A stretch of 64,000 nt of DNA. It comes from an uncultured Williamsia sp. (GTDB taxonomy: Bacteria; Actinomycetota; Actinomycetes; Mycobacteriales; Mycobacteriaceae). Below, piece by piece: positions 22,431 to 35,200 of this stretch. The notes under the pieces are model-generated. The model ran no database searches, was not told the origin of the DNA, and saw only the letters and a list, made by a program, of their open reading frames with translations. Both the position numbers and the translations under genes were made by a program. The stretch covers positions 62,001 through 126,000 of the forward strand of contig NZ_CANLWM010000009.1 in the NCBI RefSeq assembly GCF_947494875.1, written 5' to 3'. How positions within the stretch are numbered: position 1 is the stretch's first letter; each line of letters begins with the position of its first letter.

Positions 22431-23605
22431 ACGACCCCTGCCATCGCCGCGTCGCGGGCCGCGGTCACGACCGCGGCCGCCCGGTCGATCTGGGCGTCGG
22501 TCAGATCGGCGCGGGCGGTCAACCGCAGTCGCGCGGTGCCCGGCGGCACCGACGGGGGTCGGAAGCAGCCGACGTCGACGCCGTCGTCCCGGCACCGCAG
22601 GGACGCCGCGAGCGCGGGCGCCGGCTCCCCCACGATCAGCGACACCACGGCGGACTCGGGGACGTCGCCACCACACGCCGCGGCCAGCCGCCGTGCGATG
22701 TCGCGGACCCGGTCGGCGAGATGGGGTTCGTCGCGCAGGATCGCCAGCGCCGCGTGCGCCGCGCCGACCGCGGCAGGGGCGAGACCGGTGTCGAAGATGA
22801 ACGTGCGCGCCCGGTCGACGAGGTGTTCCCGGAGCAGCTGCGAGCCGGCGACGAAACCGCCCTGCGCGGCCAACGACTTCGACAGCACTCCGGTGACGAC
22901 GAGATCGGGCGCATCGCGGAGTCCGACCTCGGCCAGGACGCCGCGGCCACCGGGACCGCGGACTCCGATCGCGTGCGCCTCGTCGACGAGGAGCGCCGCA
23001 CCGTGGTCGCGGGCCGCCGAGTAGAGCTGCGCCACGGGCGCGACGGCGCCGTCGATGCTGTAGACGGAATCGGTGACGACGAGCGCACGATCCTCGGAGC
23101 GGGCGGCCAGCTCGGCGCGGACCGCCGCGTGGTCACCGCGGTCGACGACGACGACGCGGGCCCGGGAGAGCCGACAGCCGTCGATGAGGGAGGCGTGCGC
23201 CCCGCCGTCGCTGACGATCAGGTCGCCGCGGCCCATGAGCGCCGACACCGCACCCACGTTCGCCATGTAGCCCGAGCTGAAGACGAGCGCCGCGGGCACA
23301 CCGAGGAAGTCGGCGAGGTCGCGCTCGAACGCGTGATGGGCCTCGGTGGTCCCGACGACCAGTCGCGACGCGGTCGCGCCCCCACCCCACTCCTGCGCGG
23401 CGCGAGCGGCGGCTGCGGTGACGCGGGGATCCCGGGTGAGGCCGAGGTAGTCGTTCGACGCCAGGTCGAGCCGGTCGGTGACGGGCGGACGGGGGCGCAG
23501 CTCACGGTGCAGCCCCTCGGCCTCCCGGACCCGGGCCGCCTCCGCCATCCACGCCAGCGCCGCGGGGCGGCCGGCGTCGGGACGGGGGTCGGGGGTGGCG
23601 GTCAT
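22427..23605 (-). CDS. bioF: 8-amino-7-oxononanoate synthase
   Basis: BioF condenses pimeloyl-thioester with alanine in a PLP-dependent reaction. From the ATG at 23605 the protein is 392 residues. It has [15 protein letters not shown], the glycine-rich [13 protein letters not shown], the PLP-stacking [16 protein letters not shown], and the PLP lysine in [19 protein letters not shown] at 23623 is an alternative start. It lies 54 nt after bioA and overlaps bioD by 4 nt. Confidence 0.95.
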   Translation of the reverse strand: MTATPDPRPDAGRPAALAWMAEAARVREAEGLHRELRPRPPVTDRLDLASNDYLGLTRDPRVTAAAARAAQEWGGGATASRLVVGTTEAHHAFERDLADFLGVPAALVFSSGYMANVGAVSALMGRGDLIVSDGGAHASLIDGCRLSRARVVVVDRGDHAAVRAELAARSEDRALVVTDSVYSIDGAVAPVAQLYSAARDHGAALLVDEAHAIGVRGPGGRGVLAEVGLRDAPDLVVTGVLSKSLAAQGGFVAGSQLLREHLVDRARTFIFDTGLAPAAVGAAHAALAILRDEPHLADRVRDIARRLAAACGGDVPESAVVSLIVGEPAPALAASLRCRDDGVDVGCFRPPSVPPGTARLRLTARADLTDAQIDRAAAVVTAARDAAMAGVV

Positions 23606-23640
23606 CGCGGCCCAGCGTCTCACATCTCAGGAGGGGCCCC

Positions 23641-23659
23641 GGCGGCGCGTTTCGCCGCC
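23641..23659 (-). terminator. Short hairpin directly after the bioA stop
   Basis: GGCGGCG and CGCCGCC form a perfect 7-bp stem with a 5-nt loop, starting immediately past the bioA stop codon. It could lower bioFD expression relative to bioA or stabilise the bioA message. Confidence 0.4.
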
Positions 23660-24967
23660 TCAGACGGCGGCGTGCGCGGTGACGACCGCGCGGATGCCGC
23701 CGACGATCGTGTCGAGGTCGTCGGGGCTGCAGATGTAGGGCGGCATCGTGTAGACGAGGTCCCGGAAGGGACGCAGCCACGCACCCGCGTCGAGCGCCGC
23801 GTCGGTGGCGACGTCCATGTCGACCGGTCGGGTCAGCTGCACCACCCCGATGGCACCGAGGACCCGGACGTCGGCGACCTGTGGCAGGTCGCGCAGATCG
23901 GCGAGGCCGGCGCGGAGGTGGTCGCCGATGCCGGCGACCTGCTCCCGCCACTCCCCGGTCGCCAGCAGCGACAGCGACGCCGACGACACAGCGCACGCCA
24001 GCGGGTTGGCCATGAATGTCGGACCGTGGGCCAGGACGCCCATCTCGCCGTCGCTGATCACCTGCGCGACGTGGTCGGTGCACAGCGTCGCCGCCATGGT
24101 CATGTAGCCCCCGGTGAGCGCCTTGCCGAGGCAGAGGATGTCCGGTGAGACCCCCGCGTGGTCGGAGGCGAACAACTCCCCCGTGCGTCCGAAGCCGGTG
24201 GCGATCTCGTCGAAGATCAGAAGGACGCCGTGGTCGTCGCAGATGCGGCGCAGGTCCCGCAGGTACGCCGGGTCGTGGAACCGCATCCCGCCGGCGCCCT
24301 GGACGACCGGCTCGACGACGACCGCGGCGAGCTCGTCGTGGTGTGCGACGACCGCCTCCTCGAGGACCGTGACGTAGGCGGGGTCGTGCTCCACCGGGGG
24401 CGTGGGCACGAAGACCTGCTCGGGCAGGACCCCCGTCCACTGGGCGTGCATGCCGCCGTCGGGGTCGCAGACGCTCATCGGGGTGACGGTGTCGCCGTGG
24501 TAGCCGCCGCGCCACGTCAACATCCGGGTGCGACCGCGGATCCCCTGTCCGCGCCAGTACTGCAGCGCCATCTTGGCCGCGACCTCGACGGACACCGAGC
24601 CGGAGTCACAGAAGAACACCCGTCGCAGCGGGTCGGGGGTGATGTCGACGAGAGTGCGCGCCAACCGGGCCGCCGGTTCGTGCGTGAGACCGCCGAACAT
24701 GACGTGCGCCATCGACCCCAGCTGCTCGGTGACCGCCGCGTCGAGCACGGGGTGCGCGTAACCGTGGACCGCCGCCCACCACGAACTCATGCCGTCGACC
24801 ACCGACCGCCCGTCGGCGAGGTGCAGCCGTGTCCCCGACGCCGACTCGACGACGATCGGCGGTGTCCCCGGACGCGCCGAACCGTAGGGATGCCAGATGG
24901 CGGCCGCGTCGATCGCGGCGATCTCGTCGGCGCGCAGCCGGGTGTTCGGCGGGGCGGGAGTGGCCAT
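23660..24967 (-). CDS. bioA: Adenosylmethionine-8-amino-7-oxononanoate aminotransferase
   Basis: BioA uses S-adenosylmethionine as amino donor to make 7,8-diaminopelargonate. The protein is 435 residues from the ATG at 24967 ([11 protein letters not shown]). It contains IWHPYGSAR and [13 protein letters not shown] for substrate, [25 protein letters not shown] for PLP and the PLP lysine in [20 protein letters not shown] ends 7 nt before this ATG, so it is probably leaderless, which also decides the start over one 9 nt upstream. Confidence 0.96.
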   Translation of the reverse strand: MATPAPPNTRLRADEIAAIDAAAIWHPYGSARPGTPPIVVESASGTRLHLADGRSVVDGMSSWWAAVHGYAHPVLDAAVTEQLGSMAHVMFGGLTHEPAARLARTLVDITPDPLRRVFFCDSGSVSVEVAAKMALQYWRGQGIRGRTRMLTWRGGYHGDTVTPMSVCDPDGGMHAQWTGVLPEQVFVPTPPVEHDPAYVTVLEEAVVAHHDELAAVVVEPVVQGAGGMRFHDPAYLRDLRRICDDHGVLLIFDEIATGFGRTGELFASDHAGVSPDILCLGKALTGGYMTMAATLCTDHVAQVISDGEMGVLAHGPTFMANPLACAVSSASLSLLATGEWREQVAGIGDHLRAGLADLRDLPQVADVRVLGAIGVVQLTRPVDMDVATDAALDAGAWLRPFRDLVYTMPPYICSPDDLDTIVGGIRAVVTAHAAV

Positions 24968-24974
24968 CCGGCCC

Positions 24975-24980
24975 ACGCTA
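24975..24980 (-). promoter_or_regulatory. -10 box of leaderless bioA
   Basis: TAGCGT on the minus strand, 7 nt before the bioA ATG. The divergent acyltransferase promoter begins about 90 nt away, so a shared control region is possible. Confidence 0.55.
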
Positions 24981-25071
24981 GCGGGTCCGGATCGCGCCGT
25001 TCACCGTCCCGGTCGTGCGATCAGCGGGCCTGCTCCCGTGTGGTGAACGTGGAAATACCGGAGATGGCCGG

Positions 25072-25077
25072 TAGATT
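25072..25077 (+). promoter_or_regulatory. -10 box of leaderless acyltransferase gene
   Basis: TAGATT ends 8 nt before the first GTG at 25086. A second GTG follows directly, so initiation at either is possible. Confidence 0.5.
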
Positions 25078-25085
25078 ACGACCAC

Positions 25086-27341
25086 GTGGTGACCGCCCCG
25101 ACCCGCTCGCCGGAGCGGACACTGCCCGCACGGGCCGAGGGGAAGGCCGCCTACCGCATCGACCTCGACGGTCTGCGGGGCGTCGCGATCGCCCTCGTCG
25201 CCTGTTTCCACATCTGGTTCGGCCGCGTCTCGGGTGGCGTCGACGTCTTCCTCACGCTCTCCGGCTACTTCTTCGTCGGCTCCCTGCTCAAGCACGTCCT
25301 CGTCAGCCAGAAACCGACGGTGACGCTGTGGGCCGCGGTCGACCCACGCACCCGGCTCACCCGTCTGCTGCGGCGCCTGCTGCCCGCCCTGATCACCGTC
25401 CTGCTGGCCATCACGGTCCTCACGATCGTCGTGCTGCCGCAGACCCGCTGGGTGTCGACCGGTCGCGAGGTCATCGCGAGCGCGCTGTACTACCAGAACT
25501 GGCATCTGGCGTTCAACAGCCAGGACTACACCGCCGCGAGCTCGGCCAACAGCCCGCTCCAGCACCTGTGGTCGATGTCCGTGCAGGGTCAGTTCTTCGT
25601 CGTCACGATGCTCACGGCGCTCGCCTTCTGCGGCGTCGTCAAGGTGGCGTCGCGGTGGATCCCGCAGGTCACCCGGCCCGCCGTGCTGCGCGCCCTCGTG
25701 TCGATCGCGATCCTGGGCGTCGCCGCGGTGTCCTTCTACTGGGCGCACATGCGGATGGGCGTCAACCAGCAGTTCAACTACTACGACACGATCGCGCGCA
25801 CCTGGGAACCGCTGGCCGGCGGCCTGCTCGCCGTGTGGATGCCGAAGGTGCGTGTCCCGAACGCCGTGCGGGCCCTCGTCGGGGTCGTCGCGCTCGCGCT
25901 CATCGTCACCTGCGGATGGTGGATCGTCGGCGTCGAGGAGTACCCGGGCCCCATGGCGTTGGTGCCCGTGCTGGCGACGCTCGCGCTGATCTGGGCGGGC
26001 GCGACCGCGACCCAGCGCGGCGACGCCGTGCCGCAGCCCGTCGTGAACCGCGCCCTGGCGAGTCGGTTCCCGGTCTGGCTCGGGTCGATCTCCTACGCCC
26101 TCTACCTGTGGCACTGGCCGTTGCTGATCTTCTACCTCGCCTGGCGGGGGAAGAACCACGCCTCGTTCGTCGAAGGCGTCGGGCTCATCGCGGTGTCACT
26201 CGCACTGGCCTGGCTCACCAAGCGGTACGTCGAGGACCCGCTGCGGGCCCCACGCTCGGCCGCCGTCGCGCCGTCCGGTGGGAAGCACCGCGTCGCCGAC
26301 CACGCGCACGCCGACGGCGCGGCGACCGCGGAATCGCTCGCCGATCCCCTCCTGCCCCGCCGCCGCCCCCGGCTGCAGCTCGCGCGTCCCGGGTACGCCG
26401 GTGTGCTCACGATCCTGCTGATCGTCGGTTCGCTCGCCACCGGCGTCGGGATCACCGCCTGGCATCGGCACGTCGACGGGATCGTCGTCGACACCACGAA
26501 CCTCGACCCGCGCATCTACCCCGGTGCACGCGCGTTCCTCGACGGTGCCCCGGTGCCCAAGGTCGACGCCGTCCCGAGCGCTCTCGAGGTGCTGAAGGAC
26601 CTGCCGGAGACCTCGTACAACGGACACATCTCGAGCTTCACCGACCCCGAGATCCACGTCGGGGTCTACGGCAACCCGACCGCCACCCGCACCATCGCGC
26701 TGGCCGGCGGGTCGCACGCCGAGTACTGGATCTCGGCACTGGACATCCTCGGCAAGCAGAACGACTTCAAGGTGGTCACCTACCTGAAGATGGGGTGTCC
26801 GCTGTCGACGGACCCGAACCCGACCTCCGACGGTGTCCCCTACCCGCAGTGCGCGGACTGGGTCCGGCGCGTGATGGACCGCATCATCGCCACCAGGCCC
26901 GATGCTGTGTTCACCAACTCGACCCGTCCCCGCTACGGCATCACCGACGACTGGGTCCCGCCGGACTACGTGGGCATCTTCCAGCGCTTCCACGACGCGA
27001 ACATCCCCGTGCTCGGCGTCCGCGACTCGGTGTGGCCGCACAACGCCAAGGGCCCCATCGACACCCCCACCTGCCTGGCCGACGGCGGCGACGCGAAGTC
27101 CTGTGGCACCGACCGAGCGTCGACCTATGGGCCGACCAACCTCACCGACGACCTCGTCGCGCGGTTCCCGAACATGCACCCGATCGACCTGTCGCGCGGC
27201 TGGTGCACCGACACGTTCTGCCCCGCGGTCATCGGCAACATCACCGTCTACCACGACTGGCACCACCTCAGCGCGACCTTCGTCCGCAGCCTGGCTCCGG
27301 AACTGCAGCGTCAGATGAAGGCCGCGCTCCCCTGGGCGTGA
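25086..27341 (+). CDS. Acyltransferase-3 / SGNH fused membrane acyltransferase (OatA-like)
   Basis: The 751-residue protein joins an acyltransferase-3 membrane domain (about residues 20-395, roughly ten helices, beginning YRIDLDGLRGVAIALV) to an extracytoplasmic SGNH domain (about 450-751). A hydrophilic linker and one more helix (AGVLTILLIVGSLATGVGI) connect them. Such proteins O-acylate cell-wall polymers or glycans, the membrane part exporting the acyl group. The SGNH nucleophile block reads LAGGSHAEYW (GGSH rather than the usual GDSH), and the C-terminal DWHHLS supplies the Asp/His. Four cysteines in the SGNH domain could form disulfides. The acceptor is unknown. Its mycobacterial counterpart lies in the same place between bio and tre genes. 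Confidence 0.88.
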   Translation: MVTAPTRSPERTLPARAEGKAAYRIDLDGLRGVAIALVACFHIWFGRVSGGVDVFLTLSGYFFVGSLLKHVLVSQKPTVTLWAAVDPRTRLTRLLRRLLPALITVLLAITVLTIVVLPQTRWVSTGREVIASALYYQNWHLAFNSQDYTAASSANSPLQHLWSMSVQGQFFVVTMLTALAFCGVVKVASRWIPQVTRPAVLRALVSIAILGVAAVSFYWAHMRMGVNQQFNYYDTIARTWEPLAGGLLAVWMPKVRVPNAVRALVGVVALALIVTCGWWIVGVEEYPGPMALVPVLATLALIWAGATATQRGDAVPQPVVNRALASRFPVWLGSISYALYLWHWPLLIFYLAWRGKNHASFVEGVGLIAVSLALAWLTKRYVEDPLRAPRSAAVAPSGGKHRVADHAHADGAATAESLADPLLPRRRPRLQLARPGYAGVLTILLIVGSLATGVGITAWHRHVDGIVVDTTNLDPRIYPGARAFLDGAPVPKVDAVPSALEVLKDLPETSYNGHISSFTDPEIHVGVYGNPTATRTIALAGGSHAEYWISALDILGKQNDFKVVTYLKMGCPLSTDPNPTSDGVPYPQCADWVRRVMDRIIATRPDAVFTNSTRPRYGITDDWVPPDYVGIFQRFHDANIPVLGVRDSVWPHNAKGPIDTPTCLADGGDAKSCGTDRASTYGPTNLTDDLVARFPNMHPIDLSRGWCTDTFCPAVIGNITVYHDWHHLSATFVRSLAPELQRQMKAALPWA

Positions 27342-27412
27342 CCGCTTCCGCGTGCACCGTCGCCGCCGGTGTGACGCCGCGCTGTCGGGATGAGCGAGGC
27401 CCGCGCTGCCGA

Positions 27413-27418
27413 TAGGGT
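27413..27418 (+). promoter_or_regulatory. -10 box upstream of the glgX leader ORF
   Basis: TAGGGT ends 6 nt before an ATG at 27425 that opens a 7-codon frame ending in the glgX start. Spacing fits leaderless initiation at that small frame. Confidence 0.5.
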
Positions 27419-27424
27419 CGTCCC

Positions 27425-27444
27425 ATGACGTCACGAGCGTGGGA

Positions 27445-27448
<4 letters not shown>
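27425..27448 (+). CDS. Seven-codon leader ORF coupled to glgX
   Basis: ATG at 27425 encodes MTSRAWE and stops with a TGA that overlaps the glgX ATG as ATGA. It is preceded by a TANNNT box at leaderless spacing, while glgX itself has only a weak ribosome site (CGTGGGA). Translation of the tiny frame could load ribosomes onto glgX. It may be chance, but the three features agree. Confidence 0.4.
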
Positions 27449-29802
<2,354 letters not shown>

Positions 29803-29803
29803 C

Positions 29804-32119
29804 GTGACGGAGACACCCACCCGCCCACCACTCGTCGCCACCTACCGCCTGCAGCTGACAGCGGAGTTCACGTTCGCTGACGCCGAGTCGGTGCTCGACC
29901 ACATCGCATCGCTCGGGGTCAGCCACCTGTACCTCTCGCCGATCAACACGGCGACCGCGGGTTCGACGCACGGCTACGACTGGATCCCGCCGGTCGACGT
30001 CGCGCCTGTGCTCGGCGGCATCGACGGTCTGCGCAGCCTGCGTCAGGCGGCCGCCGACCGCGGTCTGGGCGTCGTCGTCGACATCGTGCCCAACCACACC
30101 GGCGTCGAGGACCCGCGCCAGAACACGTGGTGGTGGGACGTGCTGACCCACGGCGCGTCGTCGGAGTTCGCGCACTACTTCGACATCGACTGGGACACCG
30201 ACAACGGGGCCGACGGCAAGATCGCACTCCCGGTGCTCGGCTCGGCCGACGACGAGACCGCGCTCGAGATCGACGCCGACGCACACGAACTCGTCTTCTA
30301 CGAGCACCGTTTCCCCCTGGCGCCGGGTACGCCTACCGAGGATCCCGCCGCTGCGCACGCCGCACAGGCATACCGGCTGGTCCCGTGGGACTCCGGGGTC
30401 ATCGGATACCGCCGGTTCTTCGCCGTGAACGGGCTGGCAGGACTCCGTCAGGAGGACGCGGACGTCTACGCCGCGACACACGCCCTGGTCCACCGGCTCG
30501 TGGCCGAGGACCTCGTCGACGGCATCCGTGTCGACCATCCCGACGGTCTCGTCGACCCCGTCGGCTACCTGACGCGCCTGCGTGCCGACATCGGTGACGA
30601 GCGGGTCCTGTGGGTCGAGAAGATCCTCGGCACCGACGAGACCCTCGACCCCGCACTCCCCGTCGACGGCACCACCGGCTACGACGCACTGCGGTGGGTC
30701 GACGGGGTGTTCGTCGACGCCGCTGCCGAGGAGACGTTCTCGGCTGTGCACCGCGAGATCGTGGGGAACGACGGTGGTGCGGCCTGGCTGCACGACGCCG
30801 AACACGACCGGAAGCGCGCGACCCTGGCCGAGCTGTTCCCCGCCGAGCGGGCGCGACTGTCGCGCGCGATCCGGGTGGCCGCCCGGGACTCCGGGGACAC
30901 CGATCCGGCCGCGGTCCCGCAACCCGAGCTCGACGACGCGATCGCCGAGGTGATCGGGCGGCTCGGTGTCTACCGTGCCGACTACCCGTCGCTGTCCGGA
31001 CTCCTGTCCGACACCCTCGACACTGTCCGCGAAGCACGGCCGGACCTCGCCACGGCCGTCGGCCTGCTCCGGGCCACCGTGCTCGACGACGGCGAACCGG
31101 CCGTACGCCTGGCACAGGTGTGCGGGGCGACGACCGCGAAGAGCGTGGAGGACAACCTCTTCTACCGGACGGCACGCCTGGTGGCACTGCAGGAGGTCGG
31201 TGGCGACCCGGGCCGGTTCGGCGTCACGGTCGACGAGTACCACTCCCGCGTCGCCGCACGGTCGGCGGACTTCCCCCGGTCGATGACGACGTCGTCGACC
31301 CACGACACCAAGCGCGGCGAGGACGTCCGCACACGCATCGTCGCGCTCACCGCCCACCCGCCCGCGTGGCGTGACCTGGTCGCGACGATGCAGTCACGGA
31401 CGCCGCCACCCGACGGGGTGACCGGCCTGTTCCTGCTGCAGAACATCGTCGGCGTCTGGCCGGACGATGGACCGGTGCCCGACAGCGTCCGCGAGCGGTT
31501 GCACGAGTACGCGACCAAAGCGATCCGCGAGGCCGCGCTGATCACGACGTGGACCTCGGTCGACGAGGAGTCCGAAGGCGCCGTGCACCGCTGGATCGAC
31601 GCGGTGATCGACGGGCCCGTCGGCGCGGCGATCGCAACGCACGTGGCGGACACCCGGGCCGAGAGGGAGTGGATGATCCTCGCGCACAAGGGACTGTCGT
31701 TGCTGACGCCGGGCGTTCCGGACGTCTACCAGGGCACCGAGTGGTTCGAGGACTCCCTCGTCGACCCCGACAACCGGCGCGCGATCGACTGGTCGGCCTC
31801 CACCGACCACCCGAAGGTCGCGGTGGTACGTCAGGCGCTCGCCGCCCGCCGCGCCCACGCCGGGGCGTTCGTCTGCGCACGCGGACACCGCCCGCTGTCC
31901 GTGACCGGCGCCGACGCGGACCGCGTCGTCGCGTTCACCGCCAGCGACGACGACACCCCGCGCGTCGCCGTGGTGGTCGTGACCCGACCCGGCGTCGACG
32001 CGTCGGTCGATCTCGGCACCGACGCATGGCGCGATCGGCACACAGGCGAGATCGTCTCGGGCACACTGGCGGTCGGAGCAGTTCCGGTGACCGTGCTGGA
32101 GCGTGACGCAGCGAGGTGA
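29804..32119 (+). CDS. treY: Maltooligosyl trehalose synthase
   Basis: TreY rearranges the reducing-end alpha-1,4 bond of a maltooligosaccharide to alpha,alpha-1,1, making maltooligosyltrehalose. The 771-residue GH13 protein begins [21 protein letters not shown], has [18 protein letters not shown], the nucleophile Asp in [14 protein letters not shown], the acid Glu in LWVEKILG and the Asp of [14 protein letters not shown]. It starts 1 nt after glgX, clearly in one operon. Its usual partner TreZ is about 9.6 kb downstream instead of next door. Confidence 0.96.
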   Translation: MTETPTRPPLVATYRLQLTAEFTFADAESVLDHIASLGVSHLYLSPINTATAGSTHGYDWIPPVDVAPVLGGIDGLRSLRQAAADRGLGVVVDIVPNHTGVEDPRQNTWWWDVLTHGASSEFAHYFDIDWDTDNGADGKIALPVLGSADDETALEIDADAHELVFYEHRFPLAPGTPTEDPAAAHAAQAYRLVPWDSGVIGYRRFFAVNGLAGLRQEDADVYAATHALVHRLVAEDLVDGIRVDHPDGLVDPVGYLTRLRADIGDERVLWVEKILGTDETLDPALPVDGTTGYDALRWVDGVFVDAAAEETFSAVHREIVGNDGGAAWLHDAEHDRKRATLAELFPAERARLSRAIRVAARDSGDTDPAAVPQPELDDAIAEVIGRLGVYRADYPSLSGLLSDTLDTVREARPDLATAVGLLRATVLDDGEPAVRLAQVCGATTAKSVEDNLFYRTARLVALQEVGGDPGRFGVTVDEYHSRVAARSADFPRSMTTSSTHDTKRGEDVRTRIVALTAHPPAWRDLVATMQSRTPPPDGVTGLFLLQNIVGVWPDDGPVPDSVRERLHEYATKAIREAALITTWTSVDEESEGAVHRWIDAVIDGPVGAAIATHVADTRAEREWMILAHKGLSLLTPGVPDVYQGTEWFEDSLVDPDNRRAIDWSASTDHPKVAVVRQALAARRAHAGAFVCARGHRPLSVTGADADRVVAFTASDDDTPRVAVVVVTRPGVDASVDLGTDAWRDRHTGEIVSGTLAVGAVPVTVLERDAAR

Positions 32120-32126
32120 CCCGGCG

Positions 32127-33521
32127 ATGACGCTGGTGGCAGGGATCGACTCGTCGACCCAGTCCTGCAAGGTGGTGATCCGCGACGCCGACGACGGGTC
32201 GGTGATCCGGTCCGGGCGGGCCTCGCACCCGGACGGGACCGAGATCCACCCCGACCGCTGGTGGGATGCACTGCAGACCGCGATCGCCGACGCCGGCGGA
32301 CTCGACGATGTCGCCGCGCTCGCCGTCGGCGCGCAGCAACACGGCATGGTGTGTCTGGACGAGTCGGGCTCCGTCGTGCGGGATGCGCTGCTGTGGAACG
32401 ACACCCGCTCCGCCGACGCCGCATCCGACCTCGTCGACGAACTCGGCGGTGCACAGGCATGGGCCGATCGGGTGGGCGTCGTGCCGGTCGCCTCGATCAC
32501 TGCCACGAAGCTGCGCTGGCTCGCCGACGCCGAGCCGGACTCGGCGGACCGGACCGCAGTTGTCTGCCTCCCCCACGACTGGCTGTCGTGGCGGTTGCGC
32601 GGCTCCGACGACGTGTCGGCGCTGACCACCGACCGTAGCGATGCCAGCGGCACAGGGTATTTCGCCGCGGCGACCGGCGAATACGACCGGGAACTGCTCC
32701 GCATGGCGTTCCGTGATCGTGACCCACTGCTGCCGCGGGTCGTCGGCCCCGCCGAGATCGTCGGTGAGATCGGGTCTGGCGCGGTTGTCGGTCCCGGCGC
32801 CGGCGACAACGCCGCCGCCGCATTGGCCGTGGACGCGCGTCCCGGTGACATCGTCGTGTCGCTCGGGACGTCGGGCGTGGTGTCCGCGGTGTCGGGCACA
32901 CCGACCCACGACGGATCCGGCTACGTCGCGGGATTCGCCGACGCGACCGGGCGGCACCTGCCGCTGGTGTGCACCCTGAACGGCGCGCCCGTCCTCGCGT
33001 CGACCGCCGCCATGCTCGGCGTCGACCTCGACCGCCTCGCCGAGCTGGCGCTCGGGGCACCGTCCGGCGCCGAGGGCGTCGTGATGGTCCCGTACTTCGA
33101 GGGTGAGCGATCGCCCAATCTGCCGACGGCTCAGGCGAGTCTGTGGGGTCTGACCCTGCGGTCGGCGCGCCCGGAGATCATCGCGCGGGCCGCCGTCGAA
33201 GGCCTGCTGTGTTCACTGCGCGACGGACTCGACTACATCCGCGCATGCGGTGTCGACGCGCGGCGGGTGCTGCTGGTCGGCGGTGGCGTGCGGTCGGAGG
33301 CGGTCCGGGCGCTCGCACCGGTGGTCTTCGGACTGCCCGTCGCGGTGCCCGCACCCGGCGAGTACGTCGCCGACGGCGCGGCCCGTCAGGCGGCGTGGGC
33401 GCTCTCCGGCGCGGAGAACCCGCCGGAGTGGGCGGCCCCGGTCACCGAGACCGTCGAGGCCGACGAAGACCCCACGGTGATCGAGCGCTACCGCGAGGCG
33501 CGGTCGACCATCTACGGCTGA
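32127..33521 (+). CDS. xylB: FGGY-family sugar kinase, probable xylulokinase
   Basis: The 464-residue protein begins [20 protein letters not shown] (ATP/phosphate loop) and has [14 protein letters not shown], the catalytic-base region of the hydrolase-like fold in [13 protein letters not shown], then [11 protein letters not shown] and [16 protein letters not shown] near the C-terminus. This pattern fits xylulokinases, which phosphorylate D-xylulose (fructose or ribulose kinases are alternatives). The ATG at 32127 follows GCGAGGTGA; a GTG at 32103 would overlap treY. It is close behind treY but belongs by function with the polyol dehydrogenases that converge on it. Confidence 0.88.
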   Translation: MTLVAGIDSSTQSCKVVIRDADDGSVIRSGRASHPDGTEIHPDRWWDALQTAIADAGGLDDVAALAVGAQQHGMVCLDESGSVVRDALLWNDTRSADAASDLVDELGGAQAWADRVGVVPVASITATKLRWLADAEPDSADRTAVVCLPHDWLSWRLRGSDDVSALTTDRSDASGTGYFAAATGEYDRELLRMAFRDRDPLLPRVVGPAEIVGEIGSGAVVGPGAGDNAAAALAVDARPGDIVVSLGTSGVVSAVSGTPTHDGSGYVAGFADATGRHLPLVCTLNGAPVLASTAAMLGVDLDRLAELALGAPSGAEGVVMVPYFEGERSPNLPTAQASLWGLTLRSARPEIIARAAVEGLLCSLRDGLDYIRACGVDARRVLLVGGGVRSEAVRALAPVVFGLPVAVPAPGEYVADGAARQAAWALSGAENPPEWAAPVTETVEADEDPTVIERYREARSTIYG

Positions 33522-33532
33522 CCCCGCCGACC

Positions 33533-33718
33533 GTGCAGCAGATCCCGTCGATCGTGCACCAGATACCACCGAGCGCGCACCGCGGGATCGAGTGCACGAT
33601 CGAGCGAATCTTCTGCACGGTCAGCGAGCTTTTCCGCACGGTCGGCGAGATCTACTGCACGCTCGGCGGGCACTTCTGGCCCGCTCGGCGGGCAGTTTTG
33701 GCACGCTCGGCGAGCGCG
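33533..33718. repeat. Degenerate 21-bp tandem repeat between convergent xylB and polyol dehydrogenase genes
   Basis: A TGCAC-like core recurs at about 33533, 33554, 33575, 33592, 33613, 33634, 33655, 33676 and 33698, so seven of eight intervals are 21-22 bp and one is 17. Later units read roughly CTGCACGSTCGGCGAGMTC. The first two or three are in inverted orientation (unit one matches the reverse complement of the unit at 33592-33612 at 17 of 21 positions). The tract fills the space between two convergent stop codons and might act as a folded bidirectional terminator. No plausible protein frame. Confidence 0.6.
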
Positions 33719-33727
33719 CCCCGGGGT

Positions 33728-35200
33728 CTACCTATCGCGGAGGAGGGTCTCCAGGGTCGCTCGAGTCCCGTTCTCGCGCAGGGACTCCAGGATGCGGGTG
33801 TAGGGCTCCATGAACCGTGGCTCGTCGACGAGGTCGCCGAAGAGGTCGCGGACACCGACGAAAGCGCGCGGGTCGTCGCGGCTGTCCCGGGCGAGGGGCA
33901 CCAACTGGTCGGCCCGACGATCCACCACGTCGATCGGGGCACCGTCCTCGTCGACACCCTCCGCATAGCGCGTCCAGGTGGCGATCACCGCGGCGCAGAT
34001 GTCGACCGACCCGCCGGCGGCGAGCCGCTCCCGCACCACGGGGACCATCCACTGCGGGATGCGGTCCGACGACTCGGCGCACAACCGGGCGACGGTGTCC
34101 CCGATCGCGTCGTTGGAGAACCGCTCCACGAGCGTGTCGATGTATTCGTCGAGGTCGACGCCGGGAACGGGCGGCAGACTCGGACGGCCCTCGGTCTGCA
34201 TGTAGGCACGCAGCAGCGCAGCGATCAGCGGGTCGCGCGTCGCGTCGGCGACGGCGCGGTATCCGAGGAGATACCCGGCGTAGCAGAGGGTCTGGTGTCC
34301 GGCGTTGAGCAGTCGGAGCTTCATCAGCTCGTACGGTTCGACGTCGCCGACCATCTGCACCCCGACGTCCTCGAACGCCGGCCGGCCGTCGACGAAGTCG
34401 TCCTCGAGCACCCACTGCGTGAACGGTTCGGCGACCACGGGCCAGGCGTCGTCGATGCCGGTGCGCTCGCGCACCTCGGCGGCGAGTCCGGGCGGCGTGG
34501 CGGGCGTGATCCGGTCGACCATGCAGTTGGGGAACGTCGTGTGCAGATCGATCCAGTCGGCGAGATCGGGATCCTGAGCCCGGGCGAACGTGGTGAACAC
34601 GCGACGGGCCATGTGCCCGTTGCCCGGGATGTTGTCGCATGACATCACCGTGAACGACGGGACGCCCCTTTCGCGGCGTCGTCGCAGCGCTTCCACGACG
34701 AGCCCGAAGACTGTGCTCGGCACCGCGTTCGGGCGCAGATCCGCTGCGACGGCGGGGTCGTCGAGCACGAACTCCCCCGTCGTGGAGGAGATGTTGTAGC
34801 CACCTTCGGTGATGGTGAGCGACACGACCTTGGTGGTGGGTGCGGCCATCGCCTCTACCACCGCGGCGGGATCGTCCGGGGCGACGAGGAAGTCGACGAT
34901 CGCACCCATCGTGTGGGTCTCGACGGTCCCGTCCGGATGCTTCAACGTCAGCGTGTACAGGTGGTCCTGCGAGGCGAGCGCGTCACGCATCCGGCGGTCG
35001 GCCGGCAGGACCCCGACGCCGCGGATCGTCCAGGGCGCAGCAGGATCCGCGCGCAGCACACGATCGACGTACATCGCCTGATGGGCGCGATGGAAACCGC
35101 CGACACCGATGTGGACGATCCCCGGTGTCACGTCGTGTCGCGGGTACGGCGGGACCGAGTCGGACCAGCCGCGAGCGGTCTGCGTTGTCGTCTCGCTCAT
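33728..35200 (-). CDS. mtlK: Mannitol / D-arabinitol dehydrogenase family protein
   Basis: A 490-residue long-chain polyol dehydrogenase that oxidises mannitol to fructose or D-arabitol to D-xylulose with NAD. It has the N-terminal nucleotide motif GIVHIGVGGFHRAHQ, FTVMSCDNIPGNG and the catalytic K-x4-N-x2-H in MKLRLLNAGHQTLCYAG. Its ATG overlaps the stop of the upstream zinc dehydrogenase as ATGA, so the two form an operon facing the SorC gene. With a xylulokinase nearby, D-arabitol is an attractive substrate, but mannitol and sorbitol fit too. Confidence 0.92.
   Translation of the reverse strand: MSETTTQTARGWSDSVPPYPRHDVTPGIVHIGVGGFHRAHQAMYVDRVLRADPAAPWTIRGVGVLPADRRMRDALASQDHLYTLTLKHPDGTVETHTMGAIVDFLVAPDDPAAVVEAMAAPTTKVVSLTITEGGYNISSTTGEFVLDDPAVAADLRPNAVPSTVFGLVVEALRRRRERGVPSFTVMSCDNIPGNGHMARRVFTTFARAQDPDLADWIDLHTTFPNCMVDRITPATPPGLAAEVRERTGIDDAWPVVAEPFTQWVLEDDFVDGRPAFEDVGVQMVGDVEPYELMKLRLLNAGHQTLCYAGYLLGYRAVADATRDPLIAALLRAYMQTEGRPSLPPVPGVDLDEYIDTLVERFSNDAIGDTVARLCAESSDRIPQWMVPVVRERLAAGGSVDICAAVIATWTRYAEGVDEDGAPIDVVDRRADQLVPLARDSRDDPRAFVGVRDLFGDLVDEPRFMEPYTRILESLRENGTRATLETLLRDR

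Noticed and set aside
24999-25048. GTTCAC and GTGAAC upstream of bioA as a biotin-repressor operator
   Set aside because: The half-sites are 38 bp apart, far more than a normal operator, and match no known consensus well.
24158-27415. A 1085-codon plus-strand frame across bioA and the acyltransferase
   Set aside because: It lies antisense to bioA and out of frame with the acyltransferase; both real genes have full domain evidence.
33533-33718. CRISPR-like array
   Set aside because: Units are 21 bp without unique spacers, degenerate, partly inverted, and there are no cas genes in the window.
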